NCBI RefSeq assembly: GCF_030388325.1
Contig: NZ_CP103794.1
Coordinates: 3,224,001 to 3,288,000, forward strand
From: Flavobacterium johnsoniae
Lineage (GTDB): Bacteria; Bacteroidota; Bacteroidia; Flavobacteriales; Flavobacteriaceae
Length of the DNA stretch: 64,000 nucleotides
Direction of reading: 5' to 3'
Part shown: positions 52,869 to 61,011 of the stretch, piece after piece
Position numbering within the stretch: position 1 is the first letter of the stretch
How the letters are laid out: the number at the start of each line of letters is the position of its first letter
Program-made: the position numbers and the translations under genes
Notes under the pieces: model-generated
The model's database searches: none
What the model saw: the letters and a program-made list of their open reading frames with translations, nothing else
What the model was told of the DNA's origin: nothing

Positions 52869-54230
52869 CTAAGGAAATAAAAGCGAAAAACTAGTTCCTT
52901 TTTCAAGTTCAGAATCTACGTTTAAAGTAATATGATGGCGTTTTAAAATTTCCATAGTTATAAAAAGTCCTAAACCTTGACCTTTGATATGACGCGTGCG
53001 ATCACTTCTAAAAAAGAGATCAAAAATAGATTCTTTGTCTTTTTCTGCAATTCCAGAACCTTGATCGATAATTTTTATTAAAAGCTTTTCTTCTTTTTCT
53101 AAAGCAAAAATACTTACAGGCGCAGGAAAAGAAAATTTTATAGCATTGTCTACAATATTATACAGCGCCGTAAAAAGCATATGTTTATTGGCTTGAACAG
53201 AAAGCAATTCTTCATTTTGAATGGCTTCCAAATTAAGCGATACTTTAGATTCTGGATATTCAATCGCCTTTTTTTCAAGAACATTCCATAAAATTTCATC
53301 AATTCTTATGCTTTCCATTTGTTCAGGTTCGCCAACTTGCAATCCAGATAAAACTAAAAGTCCGTCTAAAATAGATTTTAAATGAAAAGTATCTTTTCGA
53401 AGCGATTTTAAAACTTCTTCGTATTGCTCGTTAGTTCTGGGTTGTTGCAACGAAACATCAATATCTCCAATAATAATTGTCAACGGCGTTTTTAGTTCGT
53501 GTGAGGCATTTTTTAAAAAGTTATTCTGAATAGTAATGCCGCTTTCTAATCTTTCTAAAAGATAATTAAAAGTCGTAATAAGTTCTCGAACTTCATCTTT
53601 TCCGCTTGTTGGCATTTCGAGTCTAGAATGCAGATTTTCTGTCGTAATCGTATTTACTTTTGCAATAACATCTTCAAAAGGTCTAAAAGTTTGTTTTGCT
53701 AAATATCTTCCAATAAAGAAATTAAGCGGAATTACAAATAAATACGAAAGAATAAAAATTAAACCCAGAACATCTAATTGTTGGTCGCCAACGGTATCAA
53801 TTCCAGAAACGACAATAATAAAATCGCCCTGATTATCTTTATAAAATAAACCTGTAAACTGTCTATCTTCTTTTGTAAAATGTAAAATTCTATTTTTAGA
53901 AATGGTTTTTAATTCCTGATCGCTTAATTTGATATTTATATCGTCACGCAAATACAATTCTTTCGTTTTAGCATTGTAAATTCTGATAGATTGGTTGGTG
54001 ATTTTTTTATATTCAATTTCTATCGTTTGGTAGCGCGAACTGTCATTTTTTGTGATTTCATCTTTTTCAAAATAAAAAAAAGCCGTTATTAAAGCACTGT
54101 CTTCGAGTCTTTCATAATAAAGTTCCTGTCTATGTTTTTTAAAAAGCAAAAAAGAACCAGCCAGTACAAGACCAACTATAAAAGCAAAAAGCAATGTCGA
54201 ATTGACGGATAATTTGGTTTTAAGATTCAT
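52869..54230 (-). CDS. Membrane sensor histidine kinase
   Basis: Kinase of 453 residues. Two membrane helices (about 10-32 and 154-174) frame an extracytoplasmic sensor region. A HAMP-like linker (about 175-228) leads to HisKA with His244 in NASHELKTPLTIIIGD. The ATPase domain has NIVDNAIKFS, DQGSGI and GQGLGLFITMEIL. It overlaps the response regulator gene by 11 bases. Pairing with that OmpR-type regulator is near certain. The signal is unknown; the nearby Oar-like receptor is a possible target. Confidence 0.93.
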   Translation of the reverse strand: MNLKTKLSVNSTLLFAFIVGLVLAGSFLLFKKHRQELYYERLEDSALITAFFYFEKDEITKNDSSRYQTIEIEYKKITNQSIRIYNAKTKELYLRDDINIKLSDQELKTISKNRILHFTKEDRQFTGLFYKDNQGDFIIVVSGIDTVGDQQLDVLGLIFILSYLFVIPLNFFIGRYLAKQTFRPFEDVIAKVNTITTENLHSRLEMPTSGKDEVRELITTFNYLLERLESGITIQNNFLKNASHELKTPLTIIIGDIDVSLQQPRTNEQYEEVLKSLRKDTFHLKSILDGLLVLSGLQVGEPEQMESIRIDEILWNVLEKKAIEYPESKVSLNLEAIQNEELLSVQANKHMLFTALYNIVDNAIKFSFPAPVSIFALEKEEKLLIKIIDQGSGIAEKDKESIFDLFFRSDRTRHIKGQGLGLFITMEILKRHHITLNVDSELEKGTSFSLLFP

Positions 54231-54912
54231 TGATCTTGTTTTTGAGCATATATCCAGTTCCTTTTATGGTATGAATAAGCGGAGTAGGGAAGTTCTTGTC
54301 TATTTTATTTCGTAGATAATTAATATAAACATCAACGGTATTGGTATTCATATCAAGATCAAGATTCCAAACGGCTTCTGCAATTGCAATTCTCGAAAGT
54401 GCTTTTTCGCGGTTTTTCATGAAAAAAATCAGCAATTTTAATTCTCTCGAAGAAAGATTAAGTTCTTTTCCGTCTCTCGTGGCGCTTTGTTCTTTCATAT
54501 TAATTTCAATTCCGGCGTAAGATTGAAAATCTATAATTCCGCTGCTAAATTCAGAACGACGAAGCTGCGCATTTATTCTGGCTAAAAGTTCTTCAAACAT
54601 AAATGGTTTTGCCAAATAATCATCGGCTCCAGCCTGAAGGCCTTTTACTTTTTCGTGAGGCGTATCTAAAGCGCTAAGTATAAGTATAGGAACAATTATT
54701 TTTCTGCCTCGCAAGATTTCGCACACTTCAAAACCAGTTAAATCAGGAAGCATAATATCGAGTATAATAATATCATACTCATTTTCCATTACTTCATTAA
54801 TAGCGTCAAAACCTTTGTTGACATTTTTAACCTGATAAAGCTGTTCTTCGAGCCCTCTAATAATAAAAGAAGCGACTCTCGGATCGTCTTCAACTAATAA
54901 TACTTTATTCAT
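54220..54912 (-). CDS. OmpR/PhoB-family response regulator
   Basis: Response regulator of 230 residues. The receiver has the acidic pair VEDD (8-10), phospho-acceptor Asp52 in IIILDIMLPDLTG, and Lys in DDYLAKPFMFEE. The C-terminal winged helix (about 130-225) has LSSRELKLLIFFMKNREKALSR and VDVYINYLRNKIDK, the OmpR/PhoB DNA-binding signature, and ends IHTIKGTGYMLK. It is the first gene of the pair and overlaps the kinase gene. Targets are not visible from the sequence. Confidence 0.95.
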   Translation of the reverse strand: MNKVLLVEDDPRVASFIIRGLEEQLYQVKNVNKGFDAINEVMENEYDIIILDIMLPDLTGFEVCEILRGRKIIVPILILSALDTPHEKVKGLQAGADDYLAKPFMFEELLARINAQLRRSEFSSGIIDFQSYAGIEINMKEQSATRDGKELNLSSRELKLLIFFMKNREKALSRIAIAEAVWNLDLDMNTNTVDVYINYLRNKIDKNFPTPLIHTIKGTGYMLKNKINES

Positions 54913-55000
54913 AGCAGTAATTGCAAATAGATGGACTAAAAGTAATTCTCTAAATTCAAATCAGAATACTTTTTTGTCATTTTTTGAAATAAAAGGAAAA

Positions 55001-55795
55001 TTACAATTTAGAAAGATCGTCAATAGTATAAAATTTCAACCCTTTTTCTTTGGTGTATTTGCAAAGTTCTTCTAAAGCATAAAGAGGCGTTTCGATTTTT
55101 TCGTCTGCATTTTCAACCGTTTTATGACCGTAAAAAATCACGATTTTATCATGCGCTTTGGCATAATCCAATAAAGTTTTATAATACGGAATATTGAATT
55201 GTTTGTAATCATCATCAATTCCTAATCCGTAAACTAAGCGATTTCCTTCGTAATAACAATATTGTTGTGGAGCAGGAATTTCATCATAAGTTGTGCCTCT
55301 TATTATATCAAAATGTTTCAATAATTCTTTGTCTAATTCGGCATCGCGTGCGCCATCAGGATACGCAAAAGAATGAATGTTGAAACCATCTTTTTTCATT
55401 GCCGCTTTCAAAGGAATTATATCATCTTCAATATATTTCTGTATTCCAAACTCTTTTGAATATTTCAATGCATTTAAATGATTATAGCCATGTCCAGCAA
55501 TATCATGTCCCATATCTTGCAAATAATGCAATTTGTCTTTTTGATCTCTGGTTAAACTTCCGTACCAGCAAACAAAAAAGGTTGCTTTCCAACCAAGCGG
55601 ACGCAATAATTTTTCGGCATTGTACCAATCATCGATATAATCGTCGTCAAAAGTAAAAACAACTCCCGGCGGATAAGTTTTTTTTATTGGTTTTAAAGGA
55701 GTTTTTTCTTCAGAATACATTTTAAAAACCACAATCAATGCAATAACAGCTACAAGTAAAATTGCTGCTATTTTTTTAGAAAATAAATTCTTCAT
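55001..55795 (-). CDS. NodB-type polysaccharide deacetylase
   Basis: Membrane-anchored deacetylase of 264 residues. One N-terminal helix (about 8-26) anchors it. VVFTFDDDYIDDWYNAE gives the metal-binding Asp motif and MGHDIAGHGYNHLNAL gives the His-x3-His motif of the carbohydrate esterase 4 fold; FAYPDGARDAELDKELLKHFD is a further conserved stretch. It should remove N- or O-acetyl groups from an extracellular polysaccharide or peptidoglycan. It lies alone between the response regulator gene and the antiporter gene, both in the same direction. Confidence 0.88.
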   Translation of the reverse strand: MKNLFSKKIAAILLVAVIALIVVFKMYSEEKTPLKPIKKTYPPGVVFTFDDDYIDDWYNAEKLLRPLGWKATFFVCWYGSLTRDQKDKLHYLQDMGHDIAGHGYNHLNALKYSKEFGIQKYIEDDIIPLKAAMKKDGFNIHSFAYPDGARDAELDKELLKHFDIIRGTTYDEIPAPQQYCYYEGNRLVYGLGIDDDYKQFNIPYYKTLLDYAKAHDKIVIFYGHKTVENADEKIETPLYALEELCKYTKEKGLKFYTIDDLSKL

Positions 55796-55908
55796 AAAGA
55801 AAATTAGGTTAGTTCTTAACTATAAATTAGATACAATTTTATCTTTTTCATTTTCCGTTTTCGCACGTATAAAGATATTTCTTTTTAAATGAATTTTAGA
55901 TGAATGTT

Positions 55909-57483
55909 CTAAAAATGAATCAGTTTTTCTTCTTCAAGATCCAAATAATACATCTGTTTTCTAATGATAGATTCGTCAATATGCTGATCATCTTTATTTC
56001 GATTAATAAGCCACTGTCTTTGCTGATTTAGCAAGTCGAGATAAATTGCTTTTAGTTCATTTCCAATTGATTCGTCCTCGATTCCTTTGCTATGCTGTTC
56101 CCATTTTAGAATTAATTGTTGTAAAGAAGCATTACTTTCTAACTGATCATTATAAGTAGTTTTTAAATAATGTAAAGCATGAGCTGCCAAATCTCTTTTT
56201 AAAATTACAGAAGCTTCTTCAGGAGAAACGGGATCGTAAATATTATCTAATTTGATTTTTCTAATGAAATACGGAAGTGTCAATCCTTGAATTAGTAAAG
56301 TCAAAAGAATCACAATAAAAGTGATAAATAAAATAAGATTTCGTTGCGGAAAACCGTTTCCGTTATCCAAATAAACAGGAATTGATAATGCTGCAGCCAG
56401 CGACACAACGCCTCGCATTCCTGTCCAACCCAAAATAAATGGCGTTTTATAACCAGGATGTCTTCGGTCTGCAACGGTAATAAAATTACGGGCAATTAGC
56501 GTTACAATTACGGCACCGTAAGCAGACAATATTCTGCTAACTATTAAAACAAATGTAATTAAAACGCCGTATCCGATTGCTGTAGACAGACTAACGCCTT
56601 CAAGTCCAGAAGTAATTTGAGGAAGATCTAAACCAATTAGCATAAAAACCAATCCGTTTAAAATGAAAGAAAGACTTTCCCAGACATTTACGCCTTGTAT
56701 TCTCGATTTACTGCTCAAAAAACGATGTCTATTATTAGACAAAAGCAATCCGCCACTTACTACTGCTAAAACACCAGAACTATGAACTTCTTCGGCTATA
56801 AGATACATTATATATGGAGCAAGAAGCGTTAACACGATATCGACATTTGCATTTGTTGGCAGATATTTATGTGCCTTCATAAAAATCCATCCTATTAATA
56901 AACCAATTCCAACGCCTCCAAATATCATCCAGCTGAAACTAATTGCCGCTTTATAAAATATAAATTGCTCGGTCGCCACAGCAATCATTGCAAATCTGAA
57001 AATGATTAAAGAAGATGCATCATTCAGCAAGCTTTCTCCTTCTAAAATAGACGACATAGTTTTTGGAACTTTAACAAATTTTAAAATCGCGCCCGCACTT
57101 ACAGCATCTGGAGGAGAGACAATTCCGCCCAATAAAAAGCCCAAAGCAAGAGAAAAACCTGGAATAAAATAATTGGCTACTAAAGCAACAGAAAGCGCCG
57201 AAAGAAAAACAACTATAAAAGCAAAACTGGTAATAATACGTCGCCAGCGCCATAATTCTTTCCAAGAAACCGCCCAAGCAGCTTCGTACAATAATGGAGG
57301 AAGAAATATAAAAAAGATAAGATCGGGCTCGATTTGTATTACGGGAACTTTCGGAATAAAACTAATCGCCAATCCAGCCAAAACCAATAATACAGGATAA
57401 GCTACTTTTATCTTATCAGCTAACATAATCAGCAATAAAATGACTAAAATAATAGCTAAATAGAAAGGAAAGTTTTCGAGCAT
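55909..57483 (-). CDS. CPA1-family Na+/H+ antiporter
   Basis: Inner-membrane antiporter of 524 residues with about twelve helices and a cytosolic tail of roughly 120 residues. FFIFLPPLLYEAAWAVSWKELWR, then LLGGIVSPPDAVSAGAIL and ILEGESLLNDASSLIIFRFA are CPA1/NhaP motifs; the Asp of LLNDAS is the ion-binding residue. GWTGMRGVVSLAAALSIP is the conserved helix-11 motif. It should exchange Na+ or K+ for H+ for pH and salt balance. A probable promoter lies upstream (57545-57576). Confidence 0.93.
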   Translation of the reverse strand: MLENFPFYLAIILVILLLIMLADKIKVAYPVLLVLAGLAISFIPKVPVIQIEPDLIFFIFLPPLLYEAAWAVSWKELWRWRRIITSFAFIVVFLSALSVALVANYFIPGFSLALGFLLGGIVSPPDAVSAGAILKFVKVPKTMSSILEGESLLNDASSLIIFRFAMIAVATEQFIFYKAAISFSWMIFGGVGIGLLIGWIFMKAHKYLPTNANVDIVLTLLAPYIMYLIAEEVHSSGVLAVVSGGLLLSNNRHRFLSSKSRIQGVNVWESLSFILNGLVFMLIGLDLPQITSGLEGVSLSTAIGYGVLITFVLIVSRILSAYGAVIVTLIARNFITVADRRHPGYKTPFILGWTGMRGVVSLAAALSIPVYLDNGNGFPQRNLILFITFIVILLTLLIQGLTLPYFIRKIKLDNIYDPVSPEEASVILKRDLAAHALHYLKTTYNDQLESNASLQQLILKWEQHSKGIEDESIGNELKAIYLDLLNQQRQWLINRNKDDQHIDESIIRKQMYYLDLEEEKLIHF

Positions 57484-57544
57484 TCTTTATTTTTTTAATT
57501 TAAAAGTCAACAATATTTTAACCTTATAAAGGTATTTCTTTGTT

Positions 57545-57576
57545 CAAATTTATCAATTTCAGTTGAATATGCTCAA
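57545..57576 (-). promoter_or_regulatory. Candidate promoter of the Na+/H+ antiporter gene
   Basis: On the minus strand TTG (57576-57574), 21 bases, TAAATTTG (57552-57545). It fits the Bacteroidota pattern and is 61 bases ahead of the ATG. Confidence 0.5.
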
Positions 57577-57580
57577 AAAA

Positions 57581-57606
57581 AATGCTAACCTATTTAGATT
57601 AGCATT
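57581..57606 (-). terminator. Terminator of the alpha/beta hydrolase gene
   Basis: Stem AATGCTAA with TTAGCATT, then TTTTTTTG on the minus strand. It is 22 bases past the hydrolase stop. Confidence 0.7.
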
Positions 57607-57628
57607 ATCGGGATTAATTTTTTACAAT

Positions 57629-58399
57629 TTATAAGGCTTCGTACCAACTTAAAATATAGTCTGCAACACCTTCCCATCCTGGTTCTCCACAAATAAAATG
57701 ACTTTTGCCATCGAATATTTTTAGATCTACACGACCAGCATTGTCTCTATATTTTCGAGCAATTGTTTGAGTTAGGTTAGGAGGAAAGATATGATCGTTA
57801 CCGCCACCGACAAAAAGAATGGGCTGATGTGGTTTTTTGAAATTGATATTAGAAAAAGAATTTAAAACCAATTCTCTACTGACTTTATAACTTTCTGGGA
57901 CTGCATATTTTTCAAAAGCAATTTTTCTCTGCGTTTCTGGAATAGTATTAAAAAAAGCATAATCGTACCATTCGCGGCTTCCCATAAAAAACTTTTTTAT
58001 AGAGAAAAAACCAAAAGCAGGCAACACTGTTTTTAAAGTTTGAAACGGCGGGAAAACGTTTTTTGGCGGAGCACCGTCTATACTTACGCCAGCAGCTGCT
58101 TTTCCCAATTCGACTAACTTTAAAGCAGCCATGCCAGCCATAGAATGTCCAATAACTAAAGGTTTTTCAGGTAATGAATCTATTAATTTACTAATATTAT
58201 TTACCACATCTATAAAACCTGTTTTAGCCAAATCTGGATGTACTTTTGCTCTCAATTCGGCAGGATTTCCTTTGTGTCCGGGGTTTGCAGGCGTGTAAAC
58301 CGTGTAGCCCTTTTTTTCATAATGCTGTTTCCATTCTGCCCAAGTATTGTCGTTTACGAAGTTTCCATGAATAAGCACAATATTTTTTGATTTTGACAT
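57629..58399 (-). CDS. Alpha/beta hydrolase
   Basis: Cytosolic hydrolase of 256 residues. NIVLIHGNFVNDNTWAEWKQHYEKKG is the oxyanion-hole strand, VIGHSMAGMAALKLVE holds the nucleophile Ser in GxSxxG, and DGKSHFICGEPGWE near the end supplies the catalytic His. No signal peptide. The substrate is not evident. It follows the isochorismatase-like gene by six bases, which suggests one operon and a shared catabolic task. Confidence 0.87.
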   Translation of the reverse strand: MSKSKNIVLIHGNFVNDNTWAEWKQHYEKKGYTVYTPANPGHKGNPAELRAKVHPDLAKTGFIDVVNNISKLIDSLPEKPLVIGHSMAGMAALKLVELGKAAAGVSIDGAPPKNVFPPFQTLKTVLPAFGFFSIKKFFMGSREWYDYAFFNTIPETQRKIAFEKYAVPESYKVSRELVLNSFSNINFKKPHQPILFVGGGNDHIFPPNLTQTIARKYRDNAGRVDLKIFDGKSHFICGEPGWEGVADYILSWYEAL

Positions 58400-58405
58400 G
58401 ATTTT

Positions 58406-58945
58406 TTATTTGATTAAAGTTAGAATTTCTTTAAAAATTTCTCGTCTGGAGTCTCTAACAAGTTCATAAAGACACATTTCAATAGTTGTTAATCCAGCTC
58501 CTTTATTTTGAAGTTTTTGCAAAGCAATTTGAATACTTTCTTTTGCTCTTGAAGAAACACAATCTGTTACAATTTCTACTTCAAAATTATGTTCTAAAAA
58601 TCCTATAGCAGTTTGATATACACAAATATGTGCTTCTATGCCACATATTAGCCATTGCGTTTTACCAGAATCTAAAACCGTTTTCTGAAAAGTTTCATTA
58701 TCCAAAGCATTGAAACTATATTTTTCAATTGGTTTTTGAAGAGCTAATAATTTCTCTAATTGCGGAATCGTTGCCCCGAGTCCTTTCGGATTTTGTTCTG
58801 CCCAGATTATCGGAATTGAAAGAAGTTGACAACCACGAATTAATTTTTCTAGATTTAAGGCTAATTTTTCACTTTCGTTTACAGTGCGAGCCAGTTTTCC
58901 TTGAACGTCAATTAAAATCAATCCGGTGTTTTCTTGCTTTAGCAT
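58406..58945 (-). CDS. Isochorismatase-family hydrolase
   Basis: Cysteine hydrolase of 179 residues, YcaC-like. The catalytic set is Asp13 (GLILIDVQGKLA), Lys75 (PIEKYSFNA) and Cys108 (CGIEAHICVYQTA), with the cis-peptide before it (GIEAH). TNESEK-like polar loops are short, as in the single-domain branch. Reported activities for such proteins vary (amidases, nicotinamidases, isochorismatases), so the substrate is open. It is six bases ahead of the alpha/beta hydrolase gene. Confidence 0.88.
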   Translation of the reverse strand: MLKQENTGLILIDVQGKLARTVNESEKLALNLEKLIRGCQLLSIPIIWAEQNPKGLGATIPQLEKLLALQKPIEKYSFNALDNETFQKTVLDSGKTQWLICGIEAHICVYQTAIGFLEHNFEVEIVTDCVSSRAKESIQIALQKLQNKGAGLTTIEMCLYELVRDSRREIFKEILTLIK

Positions 58946-59030
58946 AATTTCAATTATTTGAAATTAAATTTACGGATTTATTTTGTAAAGTATTTATTTT
59001 TAGTTGGTTATGAGTTTTTTGCACAATAAT

Positions 59031-60068
59031 TTACTTCAAATACTTTTTAAGTTCTGCAGCAGCCTGAAGAAACAAAGCTTTGGTTTGCGGAATTTCGGCA
59101 AGACCATTTAACAAACCAAAATCGTGAATTACGTCATTGTAACGGACAGTTGTAACCACAACTCCCGCATCGCTTAATTTGCGTCCGTAAGCTTCACCTT
59201 CGTCTCTTAAAATATCATTTTCAGCGACTTGAATTAAAGTTGGAGGCAAACCTTTCAATTGAGCTAAACTCGCTTGTAAAGGCGAAGCATAAATTTCTTT
59301 TCTTTTTGAAGGATCAACATATTGATTCCACATCCATTGCATTAAAGTATCGGTTAGAAAACGCTGTTTGCCATATTTTTTATAAGATTCTGTTTCAAAA
59401 TTGGCATCGGTTACTGGCCAGAAAAGAATTTGAACTTTGTATAAAGGAGTTCCTTTTTCTTTCGCCATCAGAGCGCTTGCTGTGGCAAGATTTCCGCCAG
59501 CGCTATTTCCGACGATTCCTAATTTACTTCCATCAACATTAATTTCATTTCCGTGCGCTGCAATCCATTTTGCTGCCGCGTAAACTTCATTTACAGGCTG
59601 CGGATATTTGGTTTCTGGTGCTAGAGAATAATTAACAAAAACACCAACATAACCTGTTAAAACGGTTAAATCACGAACCATTCTTTTATGCGTTGGATAA
59701 TCTCCTAAAACCCAGCCACCACCGTGAATAAACATAAAAACTGGAAGTTTGCCTTTTGCGCCCACAGGACGTACAATATTGAGTTTGATTTTGTAACCGT
59801 CTGCTGTAATTTCTTTTTCCGATTCTTCTATTCCAGATAAATCTACTTTAAAAGCGTTTTGCGCGCCAACCAAAACATTACGCGCATCTGGAACTGGAAG
59901 TGATTCTAACGGTGCGCCTCCAGCATTTAAAGGTTTTAAAAAAGCTTTTACAGCTGGTGTTAAATGCGGATCTGAAGCATAATCTGTTTGGGCATAACTT
60001 TTCATAGTCATATTGGTTAAAATTATATATGGAATTACAATCATTTTTAAAAAGCTTGATATTTTCAT
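59031..60068 (-). CDS. Secreted alpha/beta hydrolase, HSL/esterase type
   Basis: Exported esterase of 345 residues with a signal peptide (to about residue 26, SYAQ). It is in the hormone-sensitive-lipase-like group: VFMFIHGGGWVLGDYPTHKR has the HGGG oxyanion motif, VGNSAGGNLATASALMA has the nucleophile Ser, and NDILRDEGEAYGRKL and VIHDFGLLN hold the Asp and His. Family members hydrolyse short acyl esters. It lies 24 bases after the unknown secreted protein at 60093 in the same direction, so the two probably share a transcript. Confidence 0.9.
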   Translation of the reverse strand: MKISSFLKMIVIPYIILTNMTMKSYAQTDYASDPHLTPAVKAFLKPLNAGGAPLESLPVPDARNVLVGAQNAFKVDLSGIEESEKEITADGYKIKLNIVRPVGAKGKLPVFMFIHGGGWVLGDYPTHKRMVRDLTVLTGYVGVFVNYSLAPETKYPQPVNEVYAAAKWIAAHGNEINVDGSKLGIVGNSAGGNLATASALMAKEKGTPLYKVQILFWPVTDANFETESYKKYGKQRFLTDTLMQWMWNQYVDPSKRKEIYASPLQASLAQLKGLPPTLIQVAENDILRDEGEAYGRKLSDAGVVVTTVRYNDVIHDFGLLNGLAEIPQTKALFLQAAAELKKYLK

Positions 60069-60092
60069 AATGTTTAAAACTTAGATTAATTT

Positions 60093-60836
60093 TTATTTTA
60101 CAGAATAAGGCAATGAAAGATTACCGCTAGCAACCGTATACACTTTGTAAACGCCGAGCATTGGTTTAGTGCCATCAGAATCGTGAGAACCGCCAGCGCC
60201 TGTACTAACTTCCATATAACAGCTTAAAGCATCAAATTTGAAATTGGTTTTATTGTTGATTCTAAAATCTGGTACAATTACTTTTATCGAATTTCCTTTG
60301 GCAACGATATTAAAACCCGGACTGTCCATATACATTGCCATTCCAGGATTTGTTGGCGGTAAAACTACATTTGGATCTCCTTTTTTAAATTCTTTCACTG
60401 AAAGTCCGCCTGCAACGCGTTTGTCTTCAACAAGTAAAACCCAATGCGCATGCCAGATTAGACCGTCATTAAGATAATTTCCGTCTAGATTTTCATCCCA
60501 AAGAGGTGTATCTTCAAAATCAGGATGTGACGTAAGAGCAAGTGCTACAATTCCTTCGGCTTGACCGAAACCAATATCAGAAGATTTTAAAGTAGTCGGA
60601 AAAACATAAGCCAAAACCGGCGCACCGTTTAATTGTCCGACTGGTTTAGGCATTGTTTTTCCTGCGGTTCCTTCGACTTTGATATCCCAAACGGTAAGAC
60701 CTAAATCTGCTTTGTGGGTAATTGTAGCCGATTTAATTTTAAAATCTTCATTGTTATAAGTACTGCATTTATCACAAGCTTTTGCAGTACTATAATTAAC
60801 AAATAGAATGATTAATAGTAATATTGACTTTTTCAT
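60093..60836 (-). CDS. Secreted hypothetical protein with N-terminal CxxC
   Basis: Exported protein of 247 residues. Signal peptide (KKSILLLIILFVNYSTAKA) then CDKCSTYNNEDFKI, a Cys-x2-Cys right after the cleavage site. The body has repeated beta-strand patterns (YVFPTTLKSSDIGFGQAEG, LIWHAHWVLLVEDKRVAGG, LSCYMEVSTGAGG). The WHAHW piece is His-rich. I do not recognise the family. It is transcribed with the downstream esterase gene and preceded by a possible terminator (60916-60945). Metal binding by the Cys and His residues is only a guess. Confidence 0.75.
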   Translation of the reverse strand: MKKSILLLIILFVNYSTAKACDKCSTYNNEDFKIKSATITHKADLGLTVWDIKVEGTAGKTMPKPVGQLNGAPVLAYVFPTTLKSSDIGFGQAEGIVALALTSHPDFEDTPLWDENLDGNYLNDGLIWHAHWVLLVEDKRVAGGLSVKEFKKGDPNVVLPPTNPGMAMYMDSPGFNIVAKGNSIKVIVPDFRINNKTNFKFDALSCYMEVSTGAGGSHDSDGTKPMLGVYKVYTVASGNLSLPYSVK

Positions 60837-60915
60837 AATAATTGGTTTTGAATGTTAATTCACCTGAGAAACCAATTTATATGCCATGCCAATAAAATGC
60901 CTATTAATAGCTATT

Positions 60916-60945
60916 TAGCGCTTTTTTTGAAGAATAAAAGCGCTA
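60916..60945 (-). terminator. Possible terminator after the TPR histidine kinase gene
   Basis: Perfect 10-base stem TAGCGCTTTT with AAAAGCGCTA and a 10-base loop, 67 bases past the kinase stop. The following T-run is weak on the minus strand. Confidence 0.45.
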
Positions 60946-61011
60946 TATTTCGCTAAACGGATTTAGATTAGTGAGATTTCGCTATAAAAGAAAAGCAAAA
61001 TCATTAGCTAA

